A DNA stretch of 64,000 nucleotides from Holacanthus passer (GCA_025331565.1 JAFREQ010000015.1:1922001-1986000); one strand, 5' to 3'; positions 49,611 through 61,392 are shown, numbered from the stretch's first letter. Notes: generated by a model not told the origin, from the sequence alone. Program-made: numbers and translations.

Positions 49611-50610
49611 TGTGGAAGAAGCAGTGAACTGCAGCTGTAAACATCTGAGAAGTTGCAGATGGACTCAGTTTATGGGGCGACAACAATGTCCCTGTACGCC
49701 CTGTAAGTTTCCACTTCTAAAACAGTTTTCACAGCAAAGCCCTCATCTGCTCTCAGCGGATAAACAGTACAAGCCACCATGTATTCACTCCAGACAGGAA
49801 GATGATTCAGTGCAAACTTACCCATAATTCCTGGATGTTTCTGTGCAGGTTCCTGACACCCACCTCGGGCCTCTCGGCTGTGAGCGCCGGCGATCGTTGA
49901 TGGGACAAACACACACCAGCTGCTACTTGTATCTGTACAGCATTTTTAGTCTTCAACTCGCCTCAACTCACAGTTTCCATAGTAACGGGCTGGGAGGAAT
50001 TGAAGACTGAAAAAGACATACAGGACATTTGGTGTCCCTCTCTCCCATTTTCGCTCTCTCTCACGCCGTCATGAGGTAGATGATGTGTGGGCTAAGACGT
50101 CCCTGTAGAATCCGTTAGTTGTGATGGGGGCTGGATTTGAAAGGGAGTGTGAGAGGGAACAGACATGGTCTGTACCTCCAGATGACAGAACAACATATGG
50201 AACAGGCAGAATTTTATGTTGATTTCCAGCTTCACACTAAAAAAATACTCTTGGCAGCAACTCTGTGAAGAAAGTTTAAACTTCATAGCAAACTATTACA
50301 CTTGAATGACTTTGGAAAGTGTGATAAGATTTGCTCTCCACTATACAGTACTGTATATAATTCCCTGTATAGTACATGAAATTATTCTCAGTCTGACGGG
50401 AATATTTTCTAAAGCCTTACACAGCATTTTGTGCTTCACTTAATAAAACAGAATGAGATGATAAAGATTACATTGAGGAAAAAAAGTTTTATCAGTCTGC
50501 CCCAGAGGGAGTGGAGGACAATCTTGGTTATCTTCTGTTATTTTTTCTCACCATGATGAACTGTGTTCCACAAAAGGAACAAAACAGCTTAACTCTTAGG
50601 TGCAAATGTA

Positions 50611-51030
50611 TTGTTTCAAAGTTTGGATGATGTGTAAAACATAAATAAAACAGAATGTGATCATTTGCTCATCCTTTTTGCTCAATTGAAAACAGTACAA
50701 TATAGTTAATGTTTCACCTCATCAACTTGATTTTTGTAAATATCTGCTTATTCTGAATTTGATGGCAGCAACATGTTTCCAACAAGTTGGGACAGGAGCA
50801 ACAAAAGACTGTGAAAGTTGTGGACTGATCCAAAAACACCTGTTTGGATCATTCCACAGGTAAACAGGTTCATTGGTAACAGGTGATAGTATCATGATTG
50901 GGTATGAAAGGTTCATCCTGGAAAGACTCAGTTCACAAGCGAGGATGGCGAGAGGTTCACCACTTTGTCAAACACATGATTGTATAAAGGAAATCACTGC
51001 ATAGACTCAGGAACACTTCGTAACAGTCAA
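50611..51030 (+). mobile_element. Tc1/mariner-like deletion derivative, copy 2
   Basis: It has the same architecture as 7514-7886: left-end sequence (TGTGTAAAACATAAATAAAA, CAGAATG), the GATGGCAGCAACATG leader, the transposase start (GGCGAGAGGTTCACCACTTT), then the same jump to GTATAAAGGAAATCACTGC. It continues further (GACTCAGGAACACTTCGTAA). From 50729 to 51000 it differs from copy 1 by about six substitutions and one 2-nt indel. The right end and catalytic region are missing. It lies in opsin intron 3, antisense to the gene. Confidence 0.8.
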
Positions 51031-51034
51031 CATG

Positions 51035-53525
51035 GGTCAACAACAGGGATTGTGTAGCAAGTTTCACTTGAGAGAGAGAAGTAGAATTTGAGTTAAGTTC
51101 CAGACCACCATGCACCCAAAATATAAATCCCAAATCAAAGTAATAGTCATTAAATGTCTTCAGCAATAAAGAGTTCAGACTGTTAAAGTAATATTATCAT
51201 CGATGACAAAAGTTACCTGCATTTACCTTTAGCTTTGGATTTATGTTATTAATAATAGTTCCTTAAAAATCTCATATAGGAAGCTCATATATTTCATTTA
51301 ACAACTTTGGTCAGTAGTTACACCTAAAAGTTTTGTGTGAGCTAAAAGGCTAATACACCAGGTAGAAGCACAGCAAATGGTTAATGCCTGAGTTAATGCA
51401 GTTATAAGCTTATGTCCTCTTTTAGCACTTAAACTCTTTGCGTATATTCAACTAGACTGTTCATGATATAGATGGATTCTGTTTAAATTCCAGTCCCGTT
51501 TCTTCACAGTAGAGCTCAGCGCAGCTCTCAAAAAAACACGCCCAGCCAGCCGGGACACTCTCCAGTCGTCAAACCCAAAATCCAATTTCTGATTACCCAT
51601 TGCAAGTATGTTGTAGCATAAGGTAGCTGACATGTACCGTCGACTGCTTAAGAATGCTGATGCTGCCTTCATGTCACATAGGATTTTCTGTAAATACAAT
51701 CTGTCGACAAAGAAAAATGTTTGTGTCAAGTTCTTTGTGGGAATTACGAGCAAGTCTGTGAACAGTTTTGCAGCTGCTGTTATCACACAAATGGGAAAGT
51801 GGCTGCATACACGCTCAGTCTGCCCGCTGTAGTGAATTTGTGTTTGGCTTAATTTTCATAAATGATTGTGTTCCACTGATTAATTCATGCTTTCCCCAAA
51901 ACAAACCTGAATACAATGAAAAGGCAGTAAACACAGTACATGAGGAAGTGTCTGAACAAGAGGGCTGGATTAACCCACAAGGTGACTCCTCTTGGCCCTG
52001 TTTGACATCTTCATTTCTCCCACCACAATTAGTTTGTGGTTATTTTGGCACTTATAGAAATATCCACCATGTAAGTGCAGTACAAACTGAAATAATATAT
52101 ACTTTTAAAGTAGATTTTAACTCAGGGCCCTTTTACAAAATGGGGCCTCAAAATTAGACGATAATACTGGTGTCAACTCATATTGTACTTACATGCATAC
52201 AGCTTTGCCAAGCTAATTTAGAACTAAACTAATTGCCACGCAGTTTGTGACCCAATTTAAATGAGGCAAAATGTACAGGCGACCCCTAATCACGGGTTAT
52301 AGCTTCACTTCAGACTTCAGTTGGCAACAATTAAACTGAACAGAGAGTTTTTACCCTCAATGGATTGTTCCATTTGGATGACTCTTGTCAGCCTGAAGAG
52401 GTGAAAGTATGTATACTTTTACAAGAAAACAAAGTATTTTATGTAACAGAAATATTTTTTTAAGCCACCCACATGTTGGGAGAGCCACAGTCAGGGTCTA
52501 GAGCCCAAAGGCAGTGTCCCACTCTGCCCAGCTGGAAATCCAGCCTTGGTAAACAGTGTTTAAAAAAAGTATTGAATGAGTGATTAAAGTTAGAATGTTG
52601 TAATAATTTATCAATCAAACTTATTAATGTTTGTATCATTTGTATCACAACAGTTGCTCCAGCAGTGAGCTAGGTTTAAAGCTCGACAATGAAGCAAGTG
52701 ATTTAAATGCAATCAATCATTGTGATAGAAAACATTAGGGTTAAAACTAACTGGAATCATCCATTAAACAATACCTGTCCTCTGAGTGTATTATATTTTG
52801 GGGCAAAACTGCATCAGCACTCCTACTGCTTACGCAACGTGTCTCATTAAATCTGATTTAAATTCACCAAAGACCTTTGCTGGAAATAGCCTAATCTAAT
52901 TTTCAAGGAAAGAGAATCTCGGGTCTATTTCAAGCCTTGTTCTGGACTCCAATCTCCGTCGCGACTGAACTCGATACTGCTAAATAAAAAAAGCTCCAAA
53001 TGAATGAATCAACAACCAGCCATCAGTCTGCGGATTTAATTAAATAACACAAACAAGCGGGAGTTGATAAATGTGACACTACTTTTATGGTCTGCTGTGA
53101 TTAATTATTTGAATACAAAGGCTTTGTGTCCCCTAGTCCTTAATCAATAATTGAGTATGTATGTCCAGCGAGTTTATAATCAGATGTGGTTCTCCGCATG
53201 TTGGCCACTAGAGGCATAACACCAGGAATGACTGATGAAACATGTCTGATGTTGGAGTTCACTTCCCGACTCTGACTGCCTTTTCGGCTTTCATCCCATC
53301 TCCCGTCTCTCTGGCCCTCCAGCCAAAAAAGGCATGAGTGGGGCCCGCACCGTCCAGGCTCAAAAGACTTTTGTCTGTCTCTTCCTTTCAACTTGTGACA
53401 GATGTACAGTCGTGTGTTTGCACCATTTCTTCCACTGTTGTACTTAGCTCTCAGGTATATGTGGCCACAGATTTAAAGGCTCTGAAAATGTATTTTCTTA
53501 ATGAGCATCTTACCATAAGTAATGT
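51035..53525. other. Intronic DNA without recognised exons
   Basis: No repeat family or exon is recognised. Frames at 51448-51786 (minus) and 51768-52157 (plus) overlap each other and have no domains. Confidence 0.4.
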
Positions 53526-53528
53526 GAT

Positions 53529-53558
53529 ACATATATATATATATACATATACATATAC
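53529..53558 (+). repeat. AT-rich simple repeat (CATATA/TA)n
   Basis: An alternating ATATAT run passes into ACATAT units. Confidence 0.9.
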
Positions 53559-53860
53559 AAAGACAGCATGTTCTACCAATGTTAGAACAGCTGAGGTCAT
53601 TTCACAATTGAGGTTTTTCTTTTTCTTTTTGTGCTACAGTTGGTTTGAAGTGGGCGGGACTCTGCAAGAACAAGGTGATGTCACATATTTCCTTATACCA
53701 ATCAGGATTTAGCACCATTTGAATCAAATTCTGATGACAGTGGGTTGTTTGGTAGCTGTCAGTCAAATCTGATCAAACCACACTGAAACAGACAACTGAG
53801 CTGAGTTTATGCATGAAGTTTTTGAATCTTGTATTGTTCCTTATTTAGTCACAAATATGT

Positions 53861-54308
53861 TAAAGATAGTTCAACATTTTGGAAAATATGCCAATTTACT
53901 CTGGTGGATAATTACTTTAGATGAGTTAGATGTTCGTTAAATACAAGGCTGTATATATAAGGCTTCTTAGCTTAGCTTAGCATAAAAGGGGAAACAGCTA
54001 GTTGGGCTTTGTTCAAAGGGAACAAAAACCACCTACTAGATTCTCTAAATCTCATTAATTAATTTGCTACATCTGGTTGATTTAATGAGTACAAAAGTTG
54101 AAATGTAAAAATGACAATTCACAGTTTTACATTGGGTCGTGTGCCAGCCCATTTCTTGGATAGGAGCAGTAACTTCATGGAGTTTGTTGCTAAGCTAAGC
54201 TAACTTGCTGCTGACTGTTGCCTAATATTTGATGCACAGCTAATCTAATCTAGTCCTCCACCAGAAAGCAAACAAGCACATTTCCCAAAACCTCGAAGAA
54301 TTCCTTAA
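53861..54308 (+). mobile_element. GTTCGACATTTTGG-type MITE, near full-length copy
   Basis: The left end TAAAGATAGTTCAACATTTT and right end TTCCCAAAACCTCGAAGAAT/TCCTTA are decayed inverted repeats. The interior has CTTAGCTTAGCTTAGCATAA, GGGGAAACAGCTAG, ACCACCTACTAGATTCTC, ATGACAATTCACAGTTTTAC and TGCTAAGCTAAGCTAAC. This order matches a roughly 450-bp element extremely common in percomorph genomes. It is non-coding and the best-preserved family member in the window. Confidence 0.75.
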
Positions 54309-54479
54309 ATGATTTGTGACTATATAAGCGACAGTCAAAGGTATCGTTCCAAAATCTTAGACTTTTCTTTGAACGTTACAGACAAATACTTGAAATGCCT
54401 GATTTGAAGCCAAGTTTTCTAATGTTGATATTATTCAAACCTTACATATTAGGGGAACGCACAAATTGAAAAACTGTTT

Positions 54480-54780
54480 TATGTTCGGCAGTTACAGTGA
54501 TGACAGACTTTTCCTCCCCCAAAAAACATCTGTATAGATCATCTGTGTAAGCAGGTTATTGCGACCCATATTTACGTCTGTTTTTAGACAGCGACTCCTA
54601 GTGGCTGTTGCAATTATGACGGGAGCACAGGAGGAAGTCAAGCGACGCAGTTTAAAGGGCAACAAAGTCCATGTATGGAGGGAGGGGCCAAACAAATACA
54701 GGACTTTAACCCAAGAAGCTGCTGTTTGCGTCCTGTGTGAAACCAAAAGCCAACGTTGAGTAACGTACTTAACTTACATC
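54480..54780 (+). repeat. Dispersed fish repeat (unnamed)
   Basis: The blocks AAAACATCTGTATAGATCAT, GCAGGTTATTGCGACCCATA, GACAGCGACTCCTAGTGGCT, ATTATGACGGGAGCACAGGA and GGAAGTCAAGCGACGCAGTT match a teleost repeat I remember. Open frames on both strands here are incidental. Confidence 0.55.
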
Positions 54781-54789
54781 ACGTCTTTA

Positions 54790-55780
54790 ATGTAAAAATA
54801 CTCAGATACATTAACATTTCCCAAATGTAAGCAAGTAATTGTGTTGCCTAAATCTAGTTAAGTAGTGTTGGTGCTAAGCGACGTGTGACATGTGCTCATT
54901 CTGTCAGCTTTTATTTATGTCCTCACGGGCAACTTAAAATTAAATATAACCAAGTAGTAGAGCAAATAAACACAGTACTAGTCCCAGGCCACAGCAGCAC
55001 ACTCAAAATAGAAGCTCCCACGTAAAGATAATAACTCCCGAAGTGATTCATCATATTGTCTATAAGTGTGCATGGGCCAAGGTTAATTGAGACCTACTGA
55101 TAGTTTAATTATCAACACTTCAGAGGATGGGCACCTCCATGACACTGCAGATACCCCCTCCAGTTTGACAAGCAGTGAGTAAGTACCAGGACTTGGTTAG
55201 GATCACGTGAAAGACTTTGGGTTAGGCGACTGCAGAATATATTAGAATTTATTAAATGTGGTGTAAGATTCACTGAAACGCAAACTTGGATAAGATGGAG
55301 TAGAGGAGGAGCGGAGAGGTGGTGACTCCTCCCTCTTCTTATTGAATTGTTGATGTCGTTTGATAGCTTATTATCTTAATGGACCCTGTAAAGCTTTGTA
55401 CACTGAGCACATATACAAAGGTAGAAATCCATCATGCACATGTCTGACGCTAACATTATCTGTTCGGTGTGAAATTGCACTATGCAGCTTGAGCGTTTCT
55501 CCTCAAATCTGTAACAAATAGCTCGATTCAAATGTGAAAAAAACCCTTCTTATTCATCATCCGCACACAAATACATAATTTAGATTACTCAGTGTCAAGA
55601 AGGCACTGTAATAACATCTGATAGGAATATAAAACAATGACTCATTTCCATTATATCAAACCACCTTGACAACAGCGGAGATGCCTGGCCTCAGTAGGCG
55701 AGGTGACCTCCGCCTGCCGCCTCGTGACAGCAAATGATAAAAGGCACTGACCTCAGCCGCAGCCCTCTCTCCCTCCCGCT
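54790..55780. other. Intronic DNA next to opsin exon 3
   Basis: No further exon is recognised. The last about 100 nt before exon 3 are GC-rich, consistent with sequence flanking a CpG-rich exon. Confidence 0.45.
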
Positions 55781-55785
55781 CTCAC

Positions 55786-56019
55786 CTGTTTATTCATGAA
55801 GACGTAGATGACTGGGTTGATGACCGTGCTCGTCTTGGCCAGGACCGAGGGAATGATGCTCGCCTCGGGCGTGACCAGACCCGGCGGCCCGAAGGTGGCC
55901 AGCAGGGCCATGATGCCGTACGGCAGCCAGCACAACAAGTAGCAGATCACCATAATCACCACCATGAACAGGACGCGCTGCTCGCGTTTCCTGCTCATCG
56001 ATGCATTGATCCCACTGAC
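55786..56019 (-). CDS. tmtops: TMT opsin, exon 3 (TM6-TM7, retinal-binding lysine); partial gene
   Basis: This exon encodes 78 residues of a non-visual, retinal-based photoreceptor of the G-protein-coupled receptor superfamily. It begins VSGINASMSRKREQRV in cytoplasmic loop 3. TM6 follows with the CWLPYG motif at exon residues 30-35, then extracellular loop 3 (GPPGLVTPE). TM7 contains SVLAKTS, whose lysine (exon residue 62) matches the Schiff-base lysine K296 of rhodopsin, and then NPVIY, the NPxxY activation motif (residues 68-72). The acceptor has a strong pyrimidine tract ending CCAG, and the donor is CAG/GTGAGA. The length of 234 nt keeps phase 0 at both ends. FMVV-CYLLCWxPYG-ATFG and ASI-PSVLAK-STVINP are known TMT-opsin wording and differ from OPN3 and from visual opsins. 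The exon is CpG-rich against an AT-rich background. TMT is confident; the subtype (1, 2 or 3) cannot be fixed from this part alone. Confidence 0.95.
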
Positions 56020-56805
56020 CTGGAGACGGCAGGGGACAGAGAGGGAGAAGAGGAGAATGAGAAATAAGACTTCAATGAGCGAATGTGATGACACAATGTG
56101 TTCAGACATATAGGTTTTTGACATTTGCTGCCACGAGGCATCCAAATGTTCCCCTATGGGAGAGAGCTGTTAGACGAGGAGTGTAGGTAGTAAAACGCAG
56201 GAGGAACAGAATAGAGTGCAGGTCAGACAGGGTGAAGTGAGGGATTGAAAAGCGTCCAGAGAGGTAGGGAGGGGAGGGGAGAGAGGAGGCAGGGAAACTC
56301 ATCTCAACATCTGCAGGAGGACTCTAATCAGCGAGGAGACTGAGGCAGTAGAGGAAGAAAATGGCTCAGAGTGCTTTGTTATGACTGATTATTGGATTTA
56401 CCGGAAATCTCTTTTTTTTATATATATATACTTTATTTTTTCTGCCTCATAACACAATTAACATGAGGTCACTCTGTTGCATTGGATGATCTACCGCACT
56501 TGTTAGTCACAGAATGGTACGTTAGCATTCACTTTTATGTTTCACAATTGTATTTACTATAGTTTCAGTTGTCAGAGTCTGTTAGTCATGCATGTATCCC
56601 ATTTAGCCCCAAAACCAGACCCAGACTTACTGGAAATAAGACAGATATTAAGTGGCACAAACACAGGTCGCACTTCATTTCCTGACAAAAGGACATGGAC
56701 ACATACAACCTAGTTGTCATAAATTAAAGGATAATTACAACTTGGGTTTCATGTTTGGGATTTCAGCCATCATTCCCATTTGTAATAAGATTATGCTCAA
56801 GTTAG

Positions 56806-57085
56806 ATCAATAGATTGACATTTTGGGAAAATACACTTATTTTCATCCTTTCAGAAAGTTAGAAGATTCTCATATCTGTTTGTTAAATATAAATATATCC
56901 AACTGCTGGTTAGCCTGGTTAACCTGAAGGCCGGTTTCCTGGCAAACAAAGGAGATGTAAAGTTTTAATTACTGAGCATTAAGGCAAAATTTGTAACCTT
57001 TGGACAGAACCAAGCAAACATTATCATAAACGAGAGCGGTATCAATCTGATTATCTAACTCTCAGCAAGAAAGCAAATCGAAGCA
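56806..57085. mobile_element. GTTCGACATTTTGG-type MITE, shortened copy
   Basis: The left end TAGATTGACATTTTGGGAAA and the inverted right end AATCTGATTATCTAACTCTC with AGCAAGAAAGCAAAT enclose a strongly diverged interior (CCTTTGGACAGAACCAAGC) shorter than in 53861-54308. Confidence 0.6.
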
Positions 57086-57094
57086 GACCTGGAA

Positions 57095-58985
57095 TTCCTG
57101 CAACAATGCTAACATGTCCAAAAGTCCAAAATAATAAAAAATAAAAAAACATCTGAAAGACCAAACAAATGTAAATGACAAAATTACTAATCAAACTGTT
57201 ATATTACAGTTTTGACTTCAGCTTCAACTTTACAAGTTTTGTACACACACAGTTTTTTTTCATGTGAAATGATTAAGTGACATAAACTGTCTGACCGCTT
57301 GTGTCGTGGTGGATGAAACTATGAAAATAATACCCGTGTTGTAATAAACTGATATTCATCTTTTGCAAAATAATTGTAACAAACATGCACATAAACGTTT
57401 TCAGATGCATGTATGTACCTACACATGCAATCATATTCTGACAGTTACACACATGCACACATGAACACAGATGCCAAAAGGCTCATGCACACACACACTC
57501 ACCTTCACATGGACAAACTTGCAAACTGACAAACACCTTCACCCTCCCCAAACTTTAGCAGTCATCATTTATATCTCTGCCTGATGGCCACATGTCACTG
57601 GCTGTCAATCAATTTCATCGCCACGGAGACAGCAACAGGGAAACACTTTCAAAAAAGCCTCCAGGGGCTGGTATTTCAAGAAGGCAGATATAATGCACAC
57701 ATATTTGTACACATAGCTGCACAAGTACAAGTAAAACAATCAAAGCGGAAAAACAACATGACCTATAATGGAACAAAAAAAAAAAAACTTCCAGTAGTCC
57801 AGTGATCAGTCATCATCACTCTCTTGACAGCTAATTCTCCCTCTCTGCCAACCCCTTAATCAAACCTCCATACTTGCGTAAGTCTACTCTATATATAGAT
57901 ATTTTCATTTCAGCACATACTACATGCACGTTTATGCTGTAAGGGTCTATAAATTATGATACAGTATGTTTAGGGGCTCTTCTCCTGCACTGTTCGGTTC
58001 ACATTATACTGACCATGCTGTAAACTGCGCTCCTGTAGGTTCCCGTGCTGCCACTCACACTGCGGCATTTGCATGAATATACACATTAATATGGCACTCA
58101 GCTCTCACCACACAGGCAGAGTGTTTGCATTACTGCCATAATGTGACACAGAGCAAATAAATGCTTTTCCACCGTGGCAGACTCATCAAGCCATGCCAGT
58201 GATTGACAGACTCTTTACGTTTAGTTCATTTACCCCCCGGAGGCTTCCACAAGTCTGCAGATGGGAATTTAGGGTGTGTTCAGAGAAAATGGTGTTTAGA
58301 GCATTGTGTTTGTGTAAGTGTATTTGTATAAGTGTTCAGTCTCATACTTTAGCTTCTTTGAGTGCAAACTGTGTCATGTTTTGTCAAGAGCTACCTGCTT
58401 AGTAATTTGACAATGGGTTCTTGATTTTGAGTTTGACAAAAGCAGCTTTTCATTTTTAATGAACAAGCATCGGTTGTGCTGACTGAAATGACAAATGTCA
58501 CTAACAGATTTTACCTGCTGTAGCTCACTAATTAAACTAACATTAGCTCCTTGAGTTGGTGCCAACTTTTAATATTTCAAGCTGGCTTCTGTGAAAGTGG
58601 TCTTAAATATGCACTTGATGGTTGTATTGTGCTAGATGATGTTTATGATCCAAGCATAGTACTAGTTTGTTGAAGAATGTAAGATCAGACTGTTATTGCA
58701 TTCTAACATAACCCAGTTTGACTGCTTAGCTTTCCTGGACAAGACAGATGAATGGTAGTTTTGAGATTGCAGAATGAGGACCAACCAACACGTTTGGCAA
58801 ACGTACTTCTATCTCATGTTGCAATGCATCCTGTACAATATGGGATCATCCTGTATTCAAAAATAAAATGCACTGTCCCTTACTGCGTACACCCTACTCT
58901 AATGCATATACTGCATTTTCACATGCTTGGAATGACATGAGAAATAATGAAACCAAGAAAGTTTCACGAGACAGTGAGTATTAAA
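57095..58985. other. Intronic DNA without recognised exons
   Basis: No gene is recognised. 58390-58600 shares phrases with 35840-36010 (a probable dispersed repeat pair). Confidence 0.4.
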
Positions 58986-58992
58986 TAAGAAT

Positions 58993-59331
58993 TTGTGGAA
59001 GAGAATGGCACCTATAATGACAGTCAAATTGTCTGTCACTCAATTTCATCTTTGCCCAGGTTGTGGAGACTCAGACACATTTTTTGGGAGGTTTTTTTTT
59101 TATGTTGACGAATGTCTCCAGCCCAAGTTCGCCCATTATAAAAAGCAGGCTGACTGTACAGTTTGCCATAGAGTATTTTTTGCCTCCCATGGTGGACTGT
59201 CCAACCTGATGCAGCATTCAGCAGTGGACTACCACATCCAGGCAGCACAAAGGCAGATGGAGAGTGGACATATTATAGCAGGCCAAATATTTTGCCATGT
59301 CTATGATCTGATGTCGTCATCATTAACATAA
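58993..59331 (+). pseudogene. Zinc-finger (BED-like) transposon-derived fragment
   Basis: An open frame of 112 codons has no ATG at its start (TTG) and reads PKFAHYKKQADCTVCHRVFF, then SHGGLSNLMQHSAVDYHIQA. The pattern is C55-x2-C58-x16-H75-x5-H81 with an intervening HGG-xx-L, as in BED-type or related fingers of hAT-like transposons and transposon-derived host genes (xxHGG-x-xDL-xxH-xxxxxH). No transposase domain follows; the frame ends soon after. Most likely it is a relic of a mobile element on the strand opposite the opsin. It could instead be an exon of an unrecognised nested gene, but no splice context supports that. Confidence 0.45.
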
Positions 59332-59394
59332 TTGATGCAACTCTTGATGCAACTCTTATTGCCTTTGCAAGGAAGTTGTGTATTTGGTTCAGTT

Positions 59395-59605
59395 TGATTG
59401 TTGGTTTGTTTGTCCGTTGCTCAGCAGGATTACAGAAAAACTACTGGCTCCATTCACATGAAACTAGGCAGAATGGTGTATCACGGTCCAAGGAAGAACC
59501 CACATACCCATTGGACTTATATCCACGTGCAGATTTGCATATCATAAAGGAGTGAACTATTGGCCTTGATGGAGGTGTGCGCTCACTGAGTGCTTTTCTA
59601 GTTGA
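59395..59605 (+). repeat. Dispersed fish repeat (CAGGATTACAGAAAAACTAC type)
   Basis: The blocks CAGGATTACAGAAAAACTAC, TCCATTCACATGAAACTAGG, GGTCCAAGGAAGAACCCA, CTTGATGGAGGTGTGCGCTC and ACTGAGTGCTTTTCTAGTT follow the order of an abundant non-coding teleost repeat (...GCGGAGGTCTGCGCTCTCCGAGTGCCCTTCTAGTT). Confidence 0.7.
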
Positions 59606-59609
59606 CTCT

Positions 59610-61385
59610 TTATTTTCTTTACATTCATATTGAGAGTAGCAGAGGATTGTAAAATTGATGCATAAAAAGCAGTAACTAGTGCATAAAAATTCACCGGAGT
59701 GCACGAAATGAAGTGGCTGACAGTCAAATCTCATTGAGGAGGAACCCCCAGACCCCCCGCTTCATGCCCATTATTTTTCTACACTGAAGGTGACAGGGCT
59801 GGATTCTTACTTCCCCAAATCAAATAAAGGCTCCTTGGCCTCGGAAGTAACACGAAAGTACTTGTGTTTTTGGTTTTGGAAAAACTTTTTATACACCAAG
59901 TATCACTCTTACCCCCCATTCAACATGCGTCAACTTGACAAAAAATTCAAAGCTTGCAGGACCTGCCATGTCTAGTTGTAGTTGCTAAGCTCTGATTGGA
60001 CAATCGTTGTTAGTGGTAGGGGTCAATTACTGTAAGGATCAGGGATAAGTCCATCACACTGAAGCCGCTGGGACGAAATGAATTTGTTTTTGACTCTGTC
60101 TGCCATCAAATCTCCAAGTTGGCGGGAGAACAGCAGGACAAAAAGTCCAGCAAACAAGCTCCTGAGGAGACAATTTGATTTTCGCCTGGTTTGCTTGAAA
60201 GAGGCCGGTGTAAACCCCAAACAAACCAAATAAGAAAAATAACTCTAGATTCCAACCTCAGCCAATATGTCCATAAGCTGCCAGATATCCTGCCAGCATC
60301 TGGGTGACAGTTCAGTACCATATAGCTCTCCTGACACATTGGGTAAGCTGCCTGGGGGTACACATATTTTTTTTTTTGTCTTTTCATCGCCTTCCATACT
60401 TTGAAAGTTTTCAGAATCCATCCTTGTTTAACAGAAAAGGTTGGCCGTCATTTCAGCTCAGAAAAGTTTCAGTTTTTATTCCCAGCTTGGCTCCGTTCCC
60501 GCCCTGTACACTTTCTCACTTTGTCAGCTCCGGAGAATAGGCAGCTAATAGCTTCAATCTTGGCTCTGATTAAATAAATGAAGTGGCAGAGATCACAGAC
60601 AAATTGAGGAAATGGAGAGTAAGTGCTGAATGATTGCAATCAAAGGCTCGGTGGCTGGTGAAAGGAGCTAGCTTACTAATTGACTGCCCTTACAGAGAAA
60701 CTGTTTCATATGCTAAATAGCAATCCCCAAAGCTGTATAATTAATATTTATGTCTTGTGTCCGTGTGACGGCGCAAATCTGTTCCAGCCTTTTGTCAAAA
60801 ATGTTGAGGACTACAAACTTGGTAATGAGCGTCAAAATAACACGAGGGGTTTGTGACGATGGACGACGTGATGTTGCAGTGAATTGAGAACAGCAGCCCC
60901 TTTTCTTTCTAGCGCATGACAGTTTGAAATAGAGTTGTAGATTATGGGCAGTGGTCCAACGTGGCACGGATGCTCACGCAGCGTGGATAGACATGTGGGA
61001 AAGAATTTGTCAAGAAGCGTTTCCTCTTTGTTGAGAGAGAATATATCTTCGAAGCATTCGCGGACTAAATTAAATATCCGGTGGCTAATTTTCCTCTGTG
61101 ACAACAGAAGGAGCATTGTCTCCTCTTGAGTCCCTGGCAGGCTGTCAGTTATTTAAACAGATCATTTGGCCGGTGTGCTGCAATGTTAAAATTAGTTCTG
61201 AACAAAACTAAGAGGAACAGCCTGGAAGTAGAATAGAGTTTAAGGTGTCAGTGCATTTAATGGCTTTGTGCTTTTATTGTGTGCATCTGTGTGTGCTCCT
61301 ACTCTGTTTCATGCATTTGTAGTTTGTCTTGTATGTGTGAGCCCCCGACAGGGACCTTCACCTTAAACTTCACCTCCTTTTTTCT
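59610..61385. other. Intronic DNA; possible conserved block at 60690-61130
   Basis: No exon or repeat family is recognised. 60690-61130 stands out by balanced composition, many CpGs without a repeat signature, and TAAT-rich motifs at its edge. 59790-59980 may belong to a decayed DNA element. Confidence 0.35.
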
Positions 61386-61392
61386 ACCATGA

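Larger units (their letters stand above)
38373..55785 (-). other. tmtops: TMT opsin intron 3 (17.4 kb, phase 0)
   Basis: This intron is bounded by CAG/GTGAGA at the exon 3 side and TTGCCCCAG/TTTTACAGG at the exon 4 side. It holds a LINE reverse-transcriptase remnant in the same orientation as the gene (45600-46500), a Tc1-like deletion derivative (50611-51030), copies of small fish MITEs (49123-49375, 53861-54308, 54480-54780), a telomere-like repeat (49378-49610) and a TC/GA microsatellite about 250 nt from the exon 4 acceptor. I see no further coding exon in it. Confidence 0.85.

Noticed and set aside
56102..56302. A minus-strand frame just upstream of exon 3 as more opsin coding sequence
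   Set aside because: It lies beyond a strong acceptor site and lacks TM5 character; it is intronic.
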